A DNA stretch of 64,000 bases, taken from the NCBI GenBank assembly GCA_036346405.1, contig CM070562.1, positions 72,001,482 through 72,065,481 on the forward strand. Reading direction: 5' to 3'. Below, one piece after another: positions 1 to 13,220 of the stretch. Numbering within the stretch: position 1 is the stretch's first letter; each line of letters starts with the position of its first letter. The translations under genes were made by a program, and so were the position numbers. The notes below the pieces were generated by a model. That model was not told the origin of the DNA. It searched no databases and was given only the letters and a program-made list of their open reading frames with translations. This stretch comes from Phyllostachys edulis. Lineage: Eukaryota > Streptophyta > Magnoliopsida > Poales > Poaceae.

Positions 1-1
1 C

Positions 2-930
2 ACTAGTTCCTCAAGCAAGGCAGTTACAACACTCTTGCAAGATTTGAATAAAGATTTTGCACTCAAGGATTTAGGGGACTTGCACTATTTTTTGGGAATT
101 GAAGTTAAGAAGACACAAGATGGTATACTGTTGTCACAAGAAAAATATGCATCTGAACTTCTTGGTCGTGTTGGAATGCGACATTGTAAGCCGGCTACAA
201 CTCCTTTGTCAACCACTGAGAAACTCTCGGCAAGTGAAGGAGATCCCTTGAGTCCCGAAGAGTCTACAAAGTATCGAAGCATCGTTGGAGCCCTTCGGTA
301 TCTAACTCTTACCCGGCCTGATATTGCCTTTTCAGTAAACAAGGTATGTCAGTATTTGCATGCACCTACTATGGTGCATTGGATAGCTGCTAAGAGAATT
401 TTAAGATATCTCAAGAACACACTGGATCTTGGAATAACATTCAAGAAGTCGGCATCTACCTTAGTGAGCGCTTTCTCTGTTGCAGACTGGGCCGGGTGTC
501 CAGATGATAGAAGATCAACCGGTGGCTTTGCAGTGTTTGTGGGTTCAAATTTGGTGTCTTGGAGTGCTCGAAAACAGGCTACTGTTTCAAGGTCCAGCAC
601 AGAGGCTGAATATAAAGCATTGGCTAATGCTACAACCGAAATTATTTGGGTGCAGTCCTTGCTCGCTGAACTTGGTGTACCACAATTGAGAGCCCCTTGT
701 TTATGGTGTGATATCTAGGTGCCACATATCTCTCAGCCAATCCTGTATTTCATGCAAGAACCAAACACATTGAAGTTGACTATCATTTTGTGAGAGAACG
801 GGTGGCGCACAAGATGCTAGATATTCGATTCATACCATTAGGAGATCAAATCGCAGATGGATTCACAAAGTCAATCTCTACTCGGCAACTGGAAGCATTC
901 AGGCGCAATCTTAACTTGGACAAGTTATGA
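2..930 (+). pseudogene. Copia retrotransposon pol, C-terminal part (reverse transcriptase end and RNase H), one frameshift
   Basis: The reading frame is open from the window edge, so the 5' part of the polyprotein lies outside. The visible protein starts with the end of the Ty1/Copia reverse transcriptase (DLGDLHYFLGIEV, then SIVGALRYLTLTRPDI). It continues into the RNase H region with the ADWAGCPDDRRSTGG and SRSSTEAEYKALA motifs. The frame stops at 716-718 in TAG. The next frame continues at once with family-typical sequence (ATYLSANPVFHARTKHIEVD, then IADGFTKS) to a TGA at 928-930, so a single base appears to be missing near position 711-715. Otherwise the region has no stops, which suggests a fairly young copy. 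It is followed directly by a purine tract and an LTR. Copia assignment is firm; the subfamily was not determined. Confidence 0.93.
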
Positions 931-942
931 TTGAGGGGGGGC

Positions 943-1101
943 TGTTAGAGTTTGTATCTATCTGTGCCGAGTATATCTCCAAGTATATCTTCTTCTGTTT
1001 GTAACAGATATGCCTTAGAGTACATGCATTGATTCTATAAATACACATCATGCGGCCCGAGAGGGTTACACGCTTCAACCGTTGTTCTCTGAAAGTTTAC
1101 A
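943..1101 (+). mobile_element. 3' LTR of the Copia element (right boundary approximate)
   Basis: A purine run (TTGAGGGGGGGC, 931-942) directly precedes TGTTAGAG, the usual polypurine tract followed by a TG LTR start. A TATAAATA box at about 1035 fits an LTR promoter. The nearest convincing CA end is at 1101, which would make an unusually short LTR of about 160 bp. The end could instead lie near 1142. The 5' LTR is outside the window, so this cannot be settled by comparison here. Confidence 0.7.
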
Positions 1102-1141
1102 ATCCATATGCTCTCTCTCTGCCTAGCAATGAAATTGTGTG

Positions 1142-2880
1142 GCACGCTAGGGGCATGCATTATGTAAACTTCTGGGTTGTATCCGATTAGCAGATTTCAA
1201 AGTTGTAGATTTTTCCCCAAAAACAGGGCCAGAGCTAGGTCTCATTTTCCATTAATAAAAAAAGAAACCGATAATAGCGTTTAAACTCCCCACCACACTA
1301 CTACGAGTCTATACGATACCAAGACAGCTTGCAGAAAAGACAGGATTGTTATTCCCCACAATTTCAACACTTCACAATAGATTTTCAACCTGATCAGCTA
1401 CAGAAAAACAAGACTTGAGAATTTTTTGCTGGAAGCACGCATCCACCACTGTCAGTTTTTGCGTCAGCATTGATATCTTCGACGCCTCCTCCTCCCATTA
1501 ACAGTCCAGTTAACTAAAGTGAAACATCTTCTGCAACTCGGAGCCCCAGCAAAGTGGTTGCCATGCAGACTCAAGTGAGAGAACTTCACAGGCACAACAA
1601 ATGGAAATCGTATATTCCTGTTACATTATTGGTGTTAATCCAACCGTCTCCTTCAAAATTTCTTTAATGATGTTACTTGCTTCACTGCCCTCCCTGAACC
1701 TCAGCATGCCACACGCTTCCATATATTTATCACTCCCGACCGTTTCCATTGCTCTTGAATGTAAAAAATTATAATGTAAAATTGACCTTTTATCTGTCAG
1801 CAATCAACTCCGAAGTCAGACTTTTTTCGGTTGAAATGTTCCATTCGTTCTATATATAAACTGAAGAGGTAAGTTAACCTTTGATCCATACATATACTGC
1901 TGATTCCAATAGCTGAACATTTGCCACACAAAGCTTGGTTCATCAAATAAAAGATACATGTTTCATTCAAACAGCCCATGTCATTCGGTTCTGAATTTGG
2001 ATACCACACGACAATTAGTTCAGATACCAAATACTTTGCACGAACTGCATGTTTCTGCAAAGCAAAAAACTACACAAATAGCTTCTCATCTAAGATATGC
2101 ACCAATATGCGATACCGGTACGGCGATACGACGATACCCCATTTCAAAAAAAAAAAAAAACGATACGGCTGTATATATATATATATTAAAAATAATAAAA
2201 AATAAAAAATATGATACTTGATAAGTTTCAGTCAATGACTTACCTTTACTCCAGCTGTCCAGCAGTGTATAGAACATAGATTGATAGGTCAGAAATGTCC
2301 AGGCAGCATACACAATAGAAATTATAGACTTGTACTCCATTTGTCCAGCAACCAGCATACATGTAAATTTATCAATGTATCCTGCAGGCTGCAGTCAGAA
2401 ATGCAACATCATTAGTTATGGCTATATGGGCTTATCACTTATGGCAATGAACAATTGAAGTTAGAAGACTTAGCCTTTGCATATTAGGTGAACTTCTCTT
2501 CTTGGCCTGCAGTATAAAATGCTCCTACAATAAGAGCATCCATTTGGACGCAAAGGCCAAGATTAAAACTCTTGTCAATTGACAGTTGCCCTTGCCCCCC
2601 TCCTTTTCTTTGCATCAACAGAACACATTTGGCTGCCACTGCCTCCTTCGTTGCTTGCGGTATTCTCCCCTGGCAAGAGAACTCTTCTTGTACTAGCACT
2701 TGCAGTCACTGCCTCTGCTGCAACAACTTCATCACGAAGTTCTTAAGTATCGGAACCATGAGGAAATGAGCAAATCGGCATAAAAAGACCGGAAGAAATG
2801 AACAGATCAGAACAATTAGCAAAGCCAACTCAGATTCACAAGGGAATAAAAAAAATCCAAACCAAACTGGCAAAAGGGCT
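1142..2880 (-). other. Unrecognised AT-rich region with exon-like minus-strand segments
   Basis: No transposon ends or known gene were recognised. The minus strand has several short open stretches that could be exons of a decayed gene: 2240-2358 (a hydrophobic peptide with ISIVYAAWTFLTYQ, followed by a good splice donor AAAG|GTAAGT), 2484-2699, and 1621-1803 ending in a stop. They are in different frames and could equally be chance. The region also contains a 15-base A-run and a short AT repeat near 2147-2190. No function is proposed. Confidence 0.25.
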
Positions 2881-2898
2881 CACCTGATGTGTAGAAGG

Positions 2899-3190
2899 AG
2901 GCTCACCGGTCGCCGAACTCGCACTTGGGAGGGGCAACCTTGGATGTGATGAGTAGAGGAGGAGACGACGAGAAGAGGAGAAGGCTCGCCGGCCACCGGA
3001 TTCGCAGCTGGGAGGGGCGACCTTGGAGGCGACGAGAAGAGGAGGTGGCTCGCCGGCCGCCGGACTCGCAACTAGGAGGGGCGATCTTGGAAGCGATGAG
3101 CAGAGGAGGAAAAGACGAGAAGAGGAGGCTCGCCAGCCGCCGGACTCGCAGCTAGGAGGGGCGACCTTAGAGACGATGACTAGAGGAGGT
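2899..3190. repeat. Minisatellite, four imperfect copies of 64-85 bp
   Basis: Four successive units begin GCTCRCCGG or GCTCGCCAG at about 2899, 2984, 3048 and 3129. Each continues with a CCGGACTCGCAGCTAGGAGG-like core, then CGACCTTGGA, then GAGAAGAGGAGG. Units differ in length by loss of part of the purine-rich tail. The array is GC- and purine-rich in an AT-rich neighbourhood and is open in several frames, which explains the Arg-rich ORFs here. Confidence 0.85.
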
Positions 3191-3282
3191 GACGCTGTCG
3201 AAGGAATGGGGGCACATGATGAGTCTGATTTGGAGCGCCTGCTAGCATTAGCTGCCTTCTCATTGGGCTAGGCTTCAAGTGA

Positions 3283-3450
3283 ATGGGTGTTTGTTGGTCG
3301 TATCACTGTATCGGGCCGTATCTAACCGTATCGGTAATTTACTTTCTTTATTTTAAAATGCACGTATTTTGATACTTTCCGATATGTATTGGGATCATAT
3401 CGGAGTCGTATCCGTACCCGATATATATCGGGATGCCTCTTAGGTGTATC
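3283..3450. repeat. Cluster of short GTATCGG/CCGATAY motifs
   Basis: The 170-bp block repeats GTATCGG, CCGTATC and ATCGGAG motifs about ten times. A second cluster in the opposite orientation (CGATACCGG, CGATACGACGATAC, CGATACGG) lies at 2108-2170. Facing clusters of this kind could be subterminal repeats of an unidentified DNA transposon, but no TIR or target duplication was found. Confidence 0.4.
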
Positions 3451-4730
3451 GGTGCATCGGAGCTTCTCATGCACAGGGGGGAAACACAGAAAATACGTTG
3501 TGTTGTTGTTGAAGACATACTGTCTATTTCACTTTTATTTGTGCACCTTTTTTTTGCCTAGCTTGGGCCATGTATATCTATCATGAACTGAATTAAGTAG
3601 GCGAGAACGAGATAACGTCCACGGTTCATCTACACAATTAAATTTCTCCGGGGGTTCGACGAACCTTAGTGGCGCCTAAGCTAGGTACTTCTTGCGGCAA
3701 CTGTATATCTGGGAGCACACGATCTGAACTTTCGTTGGGAGCAAACGAATGCGAGCTGAACTTTGTACTCCAGACTCCATGCATTGCGGTACTTGCGAAC
3801 AACGTTTTCGTGTGGATGTTCTATCCTTTTGTCAGTACAGTAAACAAATACATGTGATTTTGCACTGTACTTGGGTATTTGTTATGAGATACTCGATCTA
3901 GTGTGTGTGTGGAGTCTCAAAAAACAGAGTATGAGTGCACATGCACTTTCTCCAATACTTGAAGCTCTGTGATTCTTCTGCGCTATATACGGTGGAGAGT
4001 TCATCGTATCCTTAGCTAGAGGGGATTGCAGTGGAGTGATTGGAACAACTAGTACAATAATGTGTCCCGTTGTTTAGAAAAGGCCATGTTGCTAATTAGC
4101 TGCTTCACAGTATGTTAAGAATTCCAGTGCATATTCTAACGTTGGCGCCCATATCTTGGTAGCTAAAAGACACCATTTGTTGCAATTGTCCCGCCAAGTG
4201 TTAGGGTGGACTTATTTGTAGATTTGATACTATATCCTCTCCGTTGTTAAGCTTTAATACAATTGTGTCCTAAAATGAAAAGGCAAGAAAATGTATATTT
4301 CAAAGGTGACTTATATTTTCTTAAGTATAAGTCACATTTTTAATCATTGGTCAATACAGAATTAGACACATGAATCCCAACGTTAATAATCCAAAGGCCA
4401 AGAAAATCGACTTGGAGTTAACCAAAAAAAAAACAACTTACAAATAGCAAAACCGAAATTGCAATGTATACTTTCTCTAGGTCGACATTTAAATAAACTA
4501 TTTATGCTATTTTCCTAGGCCAAGGTATTAAAACAGTTAAGTTTTCTGAAAGAAATGTTATTAAGTTTCTTGATATTAGATATTTTCTTGCTCTATATAT
4601 TGATAGATCTTGACAAGAGTCAAGAATCCAACAGAGTTTCTAGATGTTGGTTGTGTTGGAAATTACAGACACTTCCTAGTTATTCCCAGAATTTCATTCT
4701 GCCATTAACTCGGCCAAATAAGTAATTTCC
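3451..4730. other. Intergenic, nothing recognised
   Basis: AT-rich sequence with stops in all frames. I saw no repeat ends, genes or RNA genes. The left flank of the truncated LTR at 4731 falls here with no visible target duplication. Confidence 0.5.
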
Positions 4731-5739
4731 CACGACTGCATCCAGCAGCGATTGGTTTCTAGACAGCAACTTTCCAAAAATCATAACTTCCATTCTACTT
4801 GTCCAAAAAATCATGTTATTGGACTCTCTAGAATCCATAAGAAATTACCTACCCTTTTCATGTTGATCAAAACCCCAAATTATTCCATCTTCTATTTTTA
4901 ATCTATAAATTAATACGTGCTGCCAAAACCTGATAGACTTACCAGACAGCAAGCTTTCAAAATTCATATCTCAACATCTACTCATCTGATCAACATGAAT
5001 AAAAATCCTACAGAAAGCTAGCAAAATTCTCTACAACTTTATAGTAGATGAGATTCCCAAATTACGCACAACCGGTATCTGGATTTACAGTACAACAAAA
5101 CAACAGACTAAACCAATCTACTTATCGATTTCTCCCGACTAGAAATTGCTAAACAAAACAGAGGAGAAAACTTGATCATCACCCTTAGAGATCACGACGT
5201 GGATCACAAATTTCCTACCAGATCCCTCTCTTTCTCCCCTCTCCCTTCTTTCCCTTTCACTTTCCTTCTTTTTTTCTTGCACAAACCCTTCTCCTTCCTT
5301 GCTGATCTTCCTGGGCAGCAGCAGCACACATTTCTTTCAGCACAAAGAATCCCAACAGCATCTTCTTTGTGCCTCTCTCGCCAGAATGTAAAGCAGCAGC
5401 ATGAAACTCTCTATCTTGTCTCTTTGCAGGCCGTAGCAAAATAGGGCAGCAGAGCTAACTAATGCAGCTAGCAGCAGCGGCAAAGCTAGGGGCAAGCGGC
5501 AGCAAGGGCAGGGGGAAAGGCAGGGGGCTGGCGGCTAGTGGAAAGAAAAAGAAAGAATGGCTAGGGTTTTGGGCAACTCCCTCCTCCCCATCTTAAAGTT
5601 GGGCTCTTCCACTTGGGCTATGGGCTGGTGGCCCACTACTTTCCCTAACCCACTGAAATTCTAAAATTTTCCACTATTAATTCTATTTATTTTCCTTTTA
5701 ATTCTTTTAGTTACTCAATTGCTTAAATATGGTATTACA
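4731..5739 (-). mobile_element. 3' LTR (truncated) of a minus-strand LTR retroelement
   Basis: This segment is closely similar to 11038-12041. For example, both share AATCATAACTTCC, TTTCAAAATTCATAT, ACGCACAACCGGTA and GCTAGGGTTTTGG in the same order. Read on the minus strand it begins TGTAATACCATATTTAAGC at 5739, directly after a purine tract (AAAGGGGGTAGAAT, 5740-5753). Similarity to the other LTR fades at about 4731, so roughly 1.4 kb of the 2.4-kb LTR is missing here. Confidence 0.85.
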
Positions 5740-8700
5740 TTCTACCCCCTTTAAAAAGAATTCGACCCCAAATTCTACTCGAAAGAACAAAACTTAAAAC
5801 AACAACCAACTAATGCATACCCGTTGATAACAACTCTGGGTGCTTCTCGCGCATGCAGGACTCCTACTCCCATGTTGCCTCTCTCTCGGATAGATGCGAC
5901 AACAGCACCTTGACGTAAATTGACTTTATACGTCTCAAGACTCGTCTCGCCCTTTTTAGGTATACTCCACGGACGGAACTCGGAGGTAAGGTCTTATTCG
6001 TTGGTCAACGGCTCTAACGAAACCTCAAACTCCAGATATCTCAAGTACTCCCTCAACACCAGGTCACACAAGACGTTGTGTGCCCCGCACCTAGACTCGA
6101 GATGGTCCTAGCAATACGACATCTTCCAAAATCTCCGCAACTATCGATAATGATCCAATCCTACCTTAGGCTAACATTCTCTTTGGTACCAAACTACATA
6201 ACCTGCACATAACACACATAACTCTTGTTCAATCTCTCAATCGATCACTTCAACTTTGCAAGGAGCATCTCCTTAAGTAAAGGACGCACAAACAAATTGC
6301 GTTAAACCAACCCCTTTACCAAAAGAACCCAACTGAAAAACGAGGAATTCTCATCACAACCATGCATTACGAACTCCCCTCCAAAAGAGTCAAATCTAAA
6401 ATCAAAGACTCATCATGAAAAGTTTTTTTACTTTCCAAGTAGGTAGTTTGCAAATAAACACCACATAAGCCAAAGGTGAAATCACTCGAATGCCCTAAAC
6501 AACCAATTTTTTCTTAAAAAGAAAAGAGACTACGCACCAACATAAAGCAACTCAATTTGCAACTAGCATCCGCCATAAACACAAAGCTCAAACAAGATCC
6601 AAGAGAGTATTTCACTATTCGATAAATCAATCTTTTTTCCTTAATCTTTCTTTTAAGAATTTAACTTCCCTTAAATCATGGGATTTCAAATCATCGCATA
6701 ACACCATAACTCATCTCTCTTAAATTGACAATCTCAACACTATGCTCAAAACTAATACATCATCCACACCTTTGTAGAGAGACTCTACTGACCCCACAAT
6801 AATATACTCTAGCCAACTCCTCTACCAATGGAATTACTTTGACAAATAATTCCTAATGCACCTCAACATAGATTTCACCCACGATCACATCACCTCAATC
6901 TTTTAAGGATAATCAACTTAAAATTCACAACACACACCCTCATTTACTACACCCAAAGGATGCTATCAATACCAATCACGCTACTCGGAATCCACTTTAT
7001 TCTACTACTTTTTCACATAATCATTGGAAAACCAAAGTTCTAACATAAAACACAAGCCCAATTTGAACATCCCAGACTCTTATATTGATCTTCTAGTATG
7101 CTTGATAGGAAATTCTCATATTTGATGAGTAAAATTTCCACAATCCAAATAATATTCTTAGTCATTAATATCAACATTCCTCACCAATCAATTAACTACC
7201 CAAAACGATTTCACCAATCTTGGACCGTCACTAAACCACACAATTCGATTCCACCTACACAACCTTGCGCAAACACAATCGTAATACTCTAACTATTTGA
7301 TAATTTCAATATTCCACCAACATGAACAAATATTTTTGGATCACCATTCACTATAGGTTCTACTATTTGTAACAACATAATCAGTTTTGCTCCAAATGAC
7401 CATCATTCCTTTTAGATCCAATTCTCTACAAGATTTATATCATGAAATCAATTCATCCTCTAATGCTTCTTAATTAACTTGCAACCCAAGGTCTTACAAC
7501 GTCATATACTTGACCACTACTAACCAGTTGCCACTATACGCTCTATAAGATTTTGTAAAACAAATCGATTATTCCATTCTTAAAAGAAGAGGCAAATAAA
7601 AAACAATTTTTAGTACACAGAAAAAACGTTTACCAATCGTAGTAAACACAAGACTAAGAGAAATAGTCAAATAGCAATAATCTTGGAAAGCAAAAGAGGA
7701 GTACACATTTGTGGGCACAAGTACCACAAGAAGATAATATCAAACCTCAAATAAGAATAAAGCATTGCTTTTGAAAATCGAGAAACTCTTATGGGGCTAC
7801 AACAGAAAGTTTAGGCACACCTCAAATAAACCTCAAGTTACAAAACTTAACTTCAATCTCAAATACTCCTATTTCACTCTTTTCTTTAACAAAGAAAACA
7901 ACTTTCTTTGATTACAACATTACCTTGCCAACTCCAACACGAAGAGATTTGAAGGCCAAAAGACATGAATCACTTAAAAACTAATAAAACCTTTTAACAT
8001 GTCACTTTCCTCAAAACGATTTTAGCTACCACTTAAATCATGAGGTCCAAAAGATCACGAATGCAAAACTCAAAACATTTTCCTTTGATCAATATCACGA
8101 AAGCGATCAAATTCTTTTACTTATAAAATGTTCAACGTTATCGTCACAATCCTTTACTAACAACCTTACTAATAATAAAATAATACACTCTAAACATTAC
8201 CATTAATAATTGATGATTGTATTAATCATGACAGCATTTATGGTTCTACAACTATTTGCAATCACACAAGCATACATAAACATAGATTTCAACGTTCCAC
8301 CTTGTGTTTGGAGACTAGAGTAAAATATTATTAAAGATTTAATAATATAATCTTCAATAAGACAATGTTTCACAAAGCGATACATCAACATTTATCTAGT
8401 CATTTATAGATGTTTCAATCATTTTAGCATGTCAAGAATTTGGTAAATCTAGCATTTATATAAGATAATCAAATAGCCAAATTCAGGATTAATATCTATT
8501 AAGGCAATAATCTAGGACCTCTTTAACTTAACCACTCTGAACGGTGAGGTTAAGCAAAGAGACCGATTAATCAAGTTTATCTCACAAGTTTAGCAAATTA
8601 AACAATTCTAATGATTTAATCTAGTTCATCAATGATCCACACTTCTCCGTTACCCTATTAATTCCATTAGGAATAGATATACTCTTAATCATAATTCATC

Positions 8701-9651
8701 GTACAACTATTACAACGAAGCAATAGATTAATCAATTACACTACCAAGGACATTATTTAAGATTAATTATGCATCACGCTACTGACCCAACTTATAACTC
8801 ATATCATATCAATTAATTTTCATGATTACAACCTCACACTTAAGCATAACAAGACACCACAAAATGGTTTTTAACACTTCCTTTCATAAAAGTGAGGCAT
8901 TAAACGTAATCACTTAAATTAATCCAAAAGAAATGCGTACAGTCAAAGCTTCATAGAATAAAGAACTTGTAAATGATTATTTTCGTTATTCAAAATACTA
9001 AGCGAAACAAACTAGTCATATTTTCCAACAAGAAAGACAGAACTTTCTAATAAAAGATCAACCTTGCAAATCAACAGCGTTTACAAACAGCAAAACAACT
9101 CATCAGTCAAAAAAACAAATGATTGCTTTTTGGAACCAATAAAGACCAATGGAAACACACCAACTGCATTGTAACCTCTATCCAAAGAAAGTTTATCAAC
9201 AACCAGCGAGTAATCAGAATAACCAAATGCAAACTCAGGGAAAACCTCAACCTTTCCCAAAGAAACTCATCCCCAATATTTGTAACTAAGTTACCCGGGG
9301 TAAACACTTCACTTTACTCATACCACAAATGGTGGTACAACCTGACCATGCCCATAGCCACAACTACAATCTCTACCTCTCTACATCAACTACCAACCAC
9401 AATCAGCAACACCTAATAAGTTCAAAGAACCAATATCAACTCATACATCAATAGTAAAACATATCGGAAGCGTAAAAGCAATAATCGTCCCATACTCATC
9501 CTACTGTACACTAGTGTATCAAATTTTAAGTTAATTAACCATTAGCAAATTTTAGTTGATTTTAATAGTCCTAAAACAAATTTTAGCAATTTTAGGTTAC
9601 CTAAGTTGTTAAGCTATTCACCACGGACCTAAAACCTGCTCTGATATTAAC
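5740..9651 (-). mobile_element. Interior of a non-autonomous LTR retroelement (no gag or pol)
   Basis: The 3.9-kb stretch between the two LTR copies has the polypurine tract at its left end and a degenerate primer-binding site at its right end. It contains no ORF above about 100 codons and no recognisable gag, protease, RT or integrase motif. The sequence is AT-rich and full of stops in all frames. This fits either a LARD-like non-coding element that depends on proteins from relatives, or a very old coding element. The even composition without coding remnants favours the first. The Met-type primer site suggests a Gypsy-related parent. Confidence 0.7.
9630..9651 (-). other. Degenerate tRNA-iMet primer-binding site
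   Basis: On the minus strand the LTR end (GGGGTGTTACA) is followed by GTTAATATCAGAGCAGG. This differs at two positions from TGGTATCAGAGC, the usual plant primer-binding site complementary to initiator tRNA-Met. It marks the 5' side of the element and confirms minus orientation. Confidence 0.7.
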
Positions 9652-12041
9652 TGTAACACCCCAGCCCAACACTGAGCCCGGAATGCCACTAAACTACCCT
9701 AACTGTTAATTTTAACATCAATTTACAATAATTTCCAACAAGCAGTTCAATATTTAAACCTGTCCACGAGTCACAATAATATATTAATTACGACATGGCA
9801 AGCATAGTTATTTAAACTCTAGATATCAAAGCAGAATAACAGTTCAAGAACTAAGCAAACCAATCAAACGGAGACTATTGAATGAATAAACGAGTTCCAA
9901 CCAATTATCTAGAATAATTCAGTGTCTATCATGTACTAAGGAATAATCTATCACGCTAAGGCAAAGTTTTATCATGGCAAGTGAACATGTAAGTGAATGT
10001 ATGATGTGTTCCAAGTGTTATCCCTTCCCAAGTGAATCGTCGTGAACGATCACCTAAAAACAACAGTAGAGCAAGGGTCTTTCCACGATTCAGCAAGTAC
10101 AAAGCAGAATAATAAACGAGGCATCATCTTAATAACAATTCATTTCCATTTATCAGTATATAAGTTTCTCATATTCATTCTCCACAGTCTCCTATCACAT
10201 GTCTTATCTTCTCAAATCACTTTTCGCTTTACATAAATGCAATGCTCATGCTCATGTCTCAACTCATCTTCTGCTTATACCGGTATAGCGGAGTGTAACA
10301 CCCGTCAATATTCACTCATGCCGGCATTCTTTAATACGGGGACCAATTGCCCGTCCCTTTTCACACGGGGACCTCATTGCCCATATCTCACATATGGGAA
10401 CATCATTCCACTCCCGTGGATCACATCTTTCCATCATGAATGCTCAACATGCAATGTAATGATTATTGTATTTCTTCATTAGAAATTGATATAATCATCG
10501 TTCTTCCATAATCATCATCATCAATTTATCAGAAGCATGTGAGCAATATAAAATAGGCATAATTCATATGAATAATCATGGCAAGTATTCACTTAACCAA
10601 ATAATAATTTCAAACACTCAAATACCATTCTACCATGCACTTGCTTTTCTAGTTGTGACGACCGGGATGATTTGAAGGTGACAACAATCCCGAAGCCACT
10701 GCACCTATAGTAAACATCCAACTCAATACAAGATACAGCAATACAGAACAACACCTAATCGATCACGCTCCTACGCGCTTCCCAATCCAAAACTCCCCCC
10801 TTTATCAGATAGTCTTCCCTGCCGTCCCAACACTAAAATTATCTAACTTTCAACTATCATATCGTAATATGGCAAACCATACCAGTTCTAGAATCTATAC
10901 ACAATTTCCTACAAGTTCTTAGATAATCAAAAGTCCATATTAAATCATCTAATCCCCTGTTTTTATCCTAGAAGACAGATCTATCATCTTCTGGACAACA
11001 GACTTAATATTTTCATATCTTTTAATCCACACATGAACCCATGACTGCGTCCAGCAGCTATCAGTTTCTCGACAACAACTTTCCAAAAATCATAACTTCC
11101 GTTATACTAGTCCAAAAATAATGTTCTTGGACTCTCTAGAATCCTTAAGAAATTAGCTACCCATTTCATGTAGATCAAAACCCCAAATCATTCCATCTTT
11201 TTTTAATCTATAGATTAATATGCACTACCAAAACCTGACAGACTTACCAGGCAGCAATCTTTCAAAATTCATATATCAACATCTACTCATCCGATCGATA
11301 TGAATAAAAATCCTACAAAAATCTATCAAAATCCTATACAACTTTCTAGTAGATGAGATTCCCAAATTACGCACAACCGGTACCTGAATTTACAGTACAA
11401 CAAAACAACCGACTAAACCAATCTTCTAATCGATTTCTCCTGACTAGAAATTGCTAAACAAAACAGAGGAGAAAACTTGATCGTCACCCTTGGAGATCAC
11501 GATGTCGATCATGAATTCCCCACGAGGTCCCTCTCTTTCTCCCCTCTTCCTTCTTTCCCTTTCTCCTTCCTTCTTTTCTTCTTGCTGGAACCCCTTCTTC
11601 CTTGCTGATCTTCCTGGGCAGCAACAACACATGTTTCTTTTAGCACAAAGAATCCCAACAACATCTTCTTTGTGTCTCTCTCGCCAGCATGCAAAGAAGC
11701 AGCATGCAACTCTCTGTCTTGTCCCTTTGTCAGTCTCAGTAGCAAAATAAAGGCGTGAGCTAACTAATGCTAGCAGCAAAGAAGCAAAGCCAAGCAAGCG
11801 GTGGCAGGGGTAGGGGGAAAGGCTGGCAGATGGCGGCTAGTGGAAAGAAAAAGAAAGAAAGGCTAGGGTTTTGGTCAACTCCCTCCTCTCCATTTTAAAG
11901 CTGAGCTCTTTCACTTGGGCTGTGGGCCGGCGGCCCACTACTCTCCCCAATCCACTAAAATTCTAAAATTTTCCACTAATAATTCTATTTATTGTCCTTT
12001 TAATTCTTTTAGTTACTCAGTTGCTTAAACAGGGTATCACA
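9652..12041 (-). mobile_element. 5' LTR of the minus-strand retroelement (about 2.39 kb)
   Basis: On the minus strand this LTR begins TGTGATACCCTGTTTAAGC at 12041 and ends GGGGTGTTACA at 9652, so it has TG...CA ends. Its right 1.0 kb matches the truncated LTR at 4731-5739. The middle (10280-10430) has short repeats around the words GGGGACC and ATTGCCC. The 5 bp outside the right end are AAAAT. The partner duplication is lost with the truncated end of the other LTR. ORFs of up to 117 codons in the pyrimidine-rich part (11444-11797) have no family features and are treated as chance. Confidence 0.87.
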
Positions 12042-12419
12042 AAAATAGTATAATGATAACACTACTACAAAAAGGCTAATACTGGACGCCTCATCACAGA
12101 CGGTTGACCGAAATCGTCGGTATTACATTCAATCACAGACGGTTTTGGTTTAGAGACGTCGTACTCTTGGCTGCGCTAAAAACCGTCGTGAAGAGGCAAT
12201 ATCGCGAGCGGTTCATGTTGAAGACCGTCAGGAAGTATCCTGAGCGGTTCTTGTTCGTAACCGTCGTGATATTAATCGAGATCATAGACGGTTTTAAAAC
12301 ACAACCGTCTGTGAAGTATCACAGACGGTTCTGAACAAGAACCATCTGTGATATTAATTAGTATCACAGACGGTTCTTAAAAATAACCGTCTGTGATAAT
12401 ATCGCTCCATCGTGAGTTA

Positions 12420-13140
12420 ATTTCTTCATCGCCGATGCATCTGTGTTCGTCGCCATCCGCTTCGGCTCCCCGATGCGTCTCTTCATCGCATCGATCCGCT
12501 TCGGCTCCCGACGCGCCTCTTAAATCTCACGCTCCGAATTTATTCCTTGTTTTATAAAAGGATCATCCGCCATCCAAGATGATCATCCCACATACTTATA
12601 AAAAAAGAAATGGTCGCCTCTTCCTTGTCGCCGCAGCGATGGCCTTCTGGCGCCTTGTCTGAGCACCTCTCTCGGTATAAGTTGAACCGTCTTTGCGGAA
12701 GAACACCGTTTGATCAATGTTGTCTTCACTCCTCTGCCGCGGAGAATTTGCGGGCGCGTGACAACCACCTTCCGCCGTCTTGACATCCTCCTCCGCCGTG
12801 TCTTCGGGTGATCTCGCACTTTCGGCGAGTTTGGCGTCATCGTCGTAGTCCTCCAAAACGCGTTGCGTCTCGTGAGGCTTGCCGTCACTTGACTGTGTCG
12901 AGGTGGCGAGCAACCGAGTCGACGGTGCCGAGACCCCTCAAGCAAGGGAAGAGAGCCTATGGGCTCAATTCTTCTTAGTTCAACGATCCGAGGTCTTCGG
13001 AGACACTTTCGAACAAGCGCGTCAGCGGGTGGGCGCATTTCGAGCTTCGTTCGATGATCGAGAACTGCTCGATCTTGACACCGTCGCCTATGAAGTATTG
13101 CAGATGGAGATAGCACCTACCTTCGCCACTAGAAAAACCT
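12420..13140. other. GC-rich coding-like block in the CACTA interior, possible captured gene sequence
   Basis: This 0.7-kb block differs sharply in composition from the AT-rich element around it and is open in several frames (177 codons on minus, 12583-13116; 97 codons on plus, 12879-13172). CACTA elements often pick up host gene pieces of this type. I do not recognise any protein family in any frame. A captured and decayed exon is possible but unproven. Confidence 0.35.
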
Positions 13141-13220
13141 TGTTTAATTATAGGTTTCGCTTTTTAATATAAACATGTAATTTCTTCATGTCATGTAATT
13201 GTATATATATACTTGAGAAA

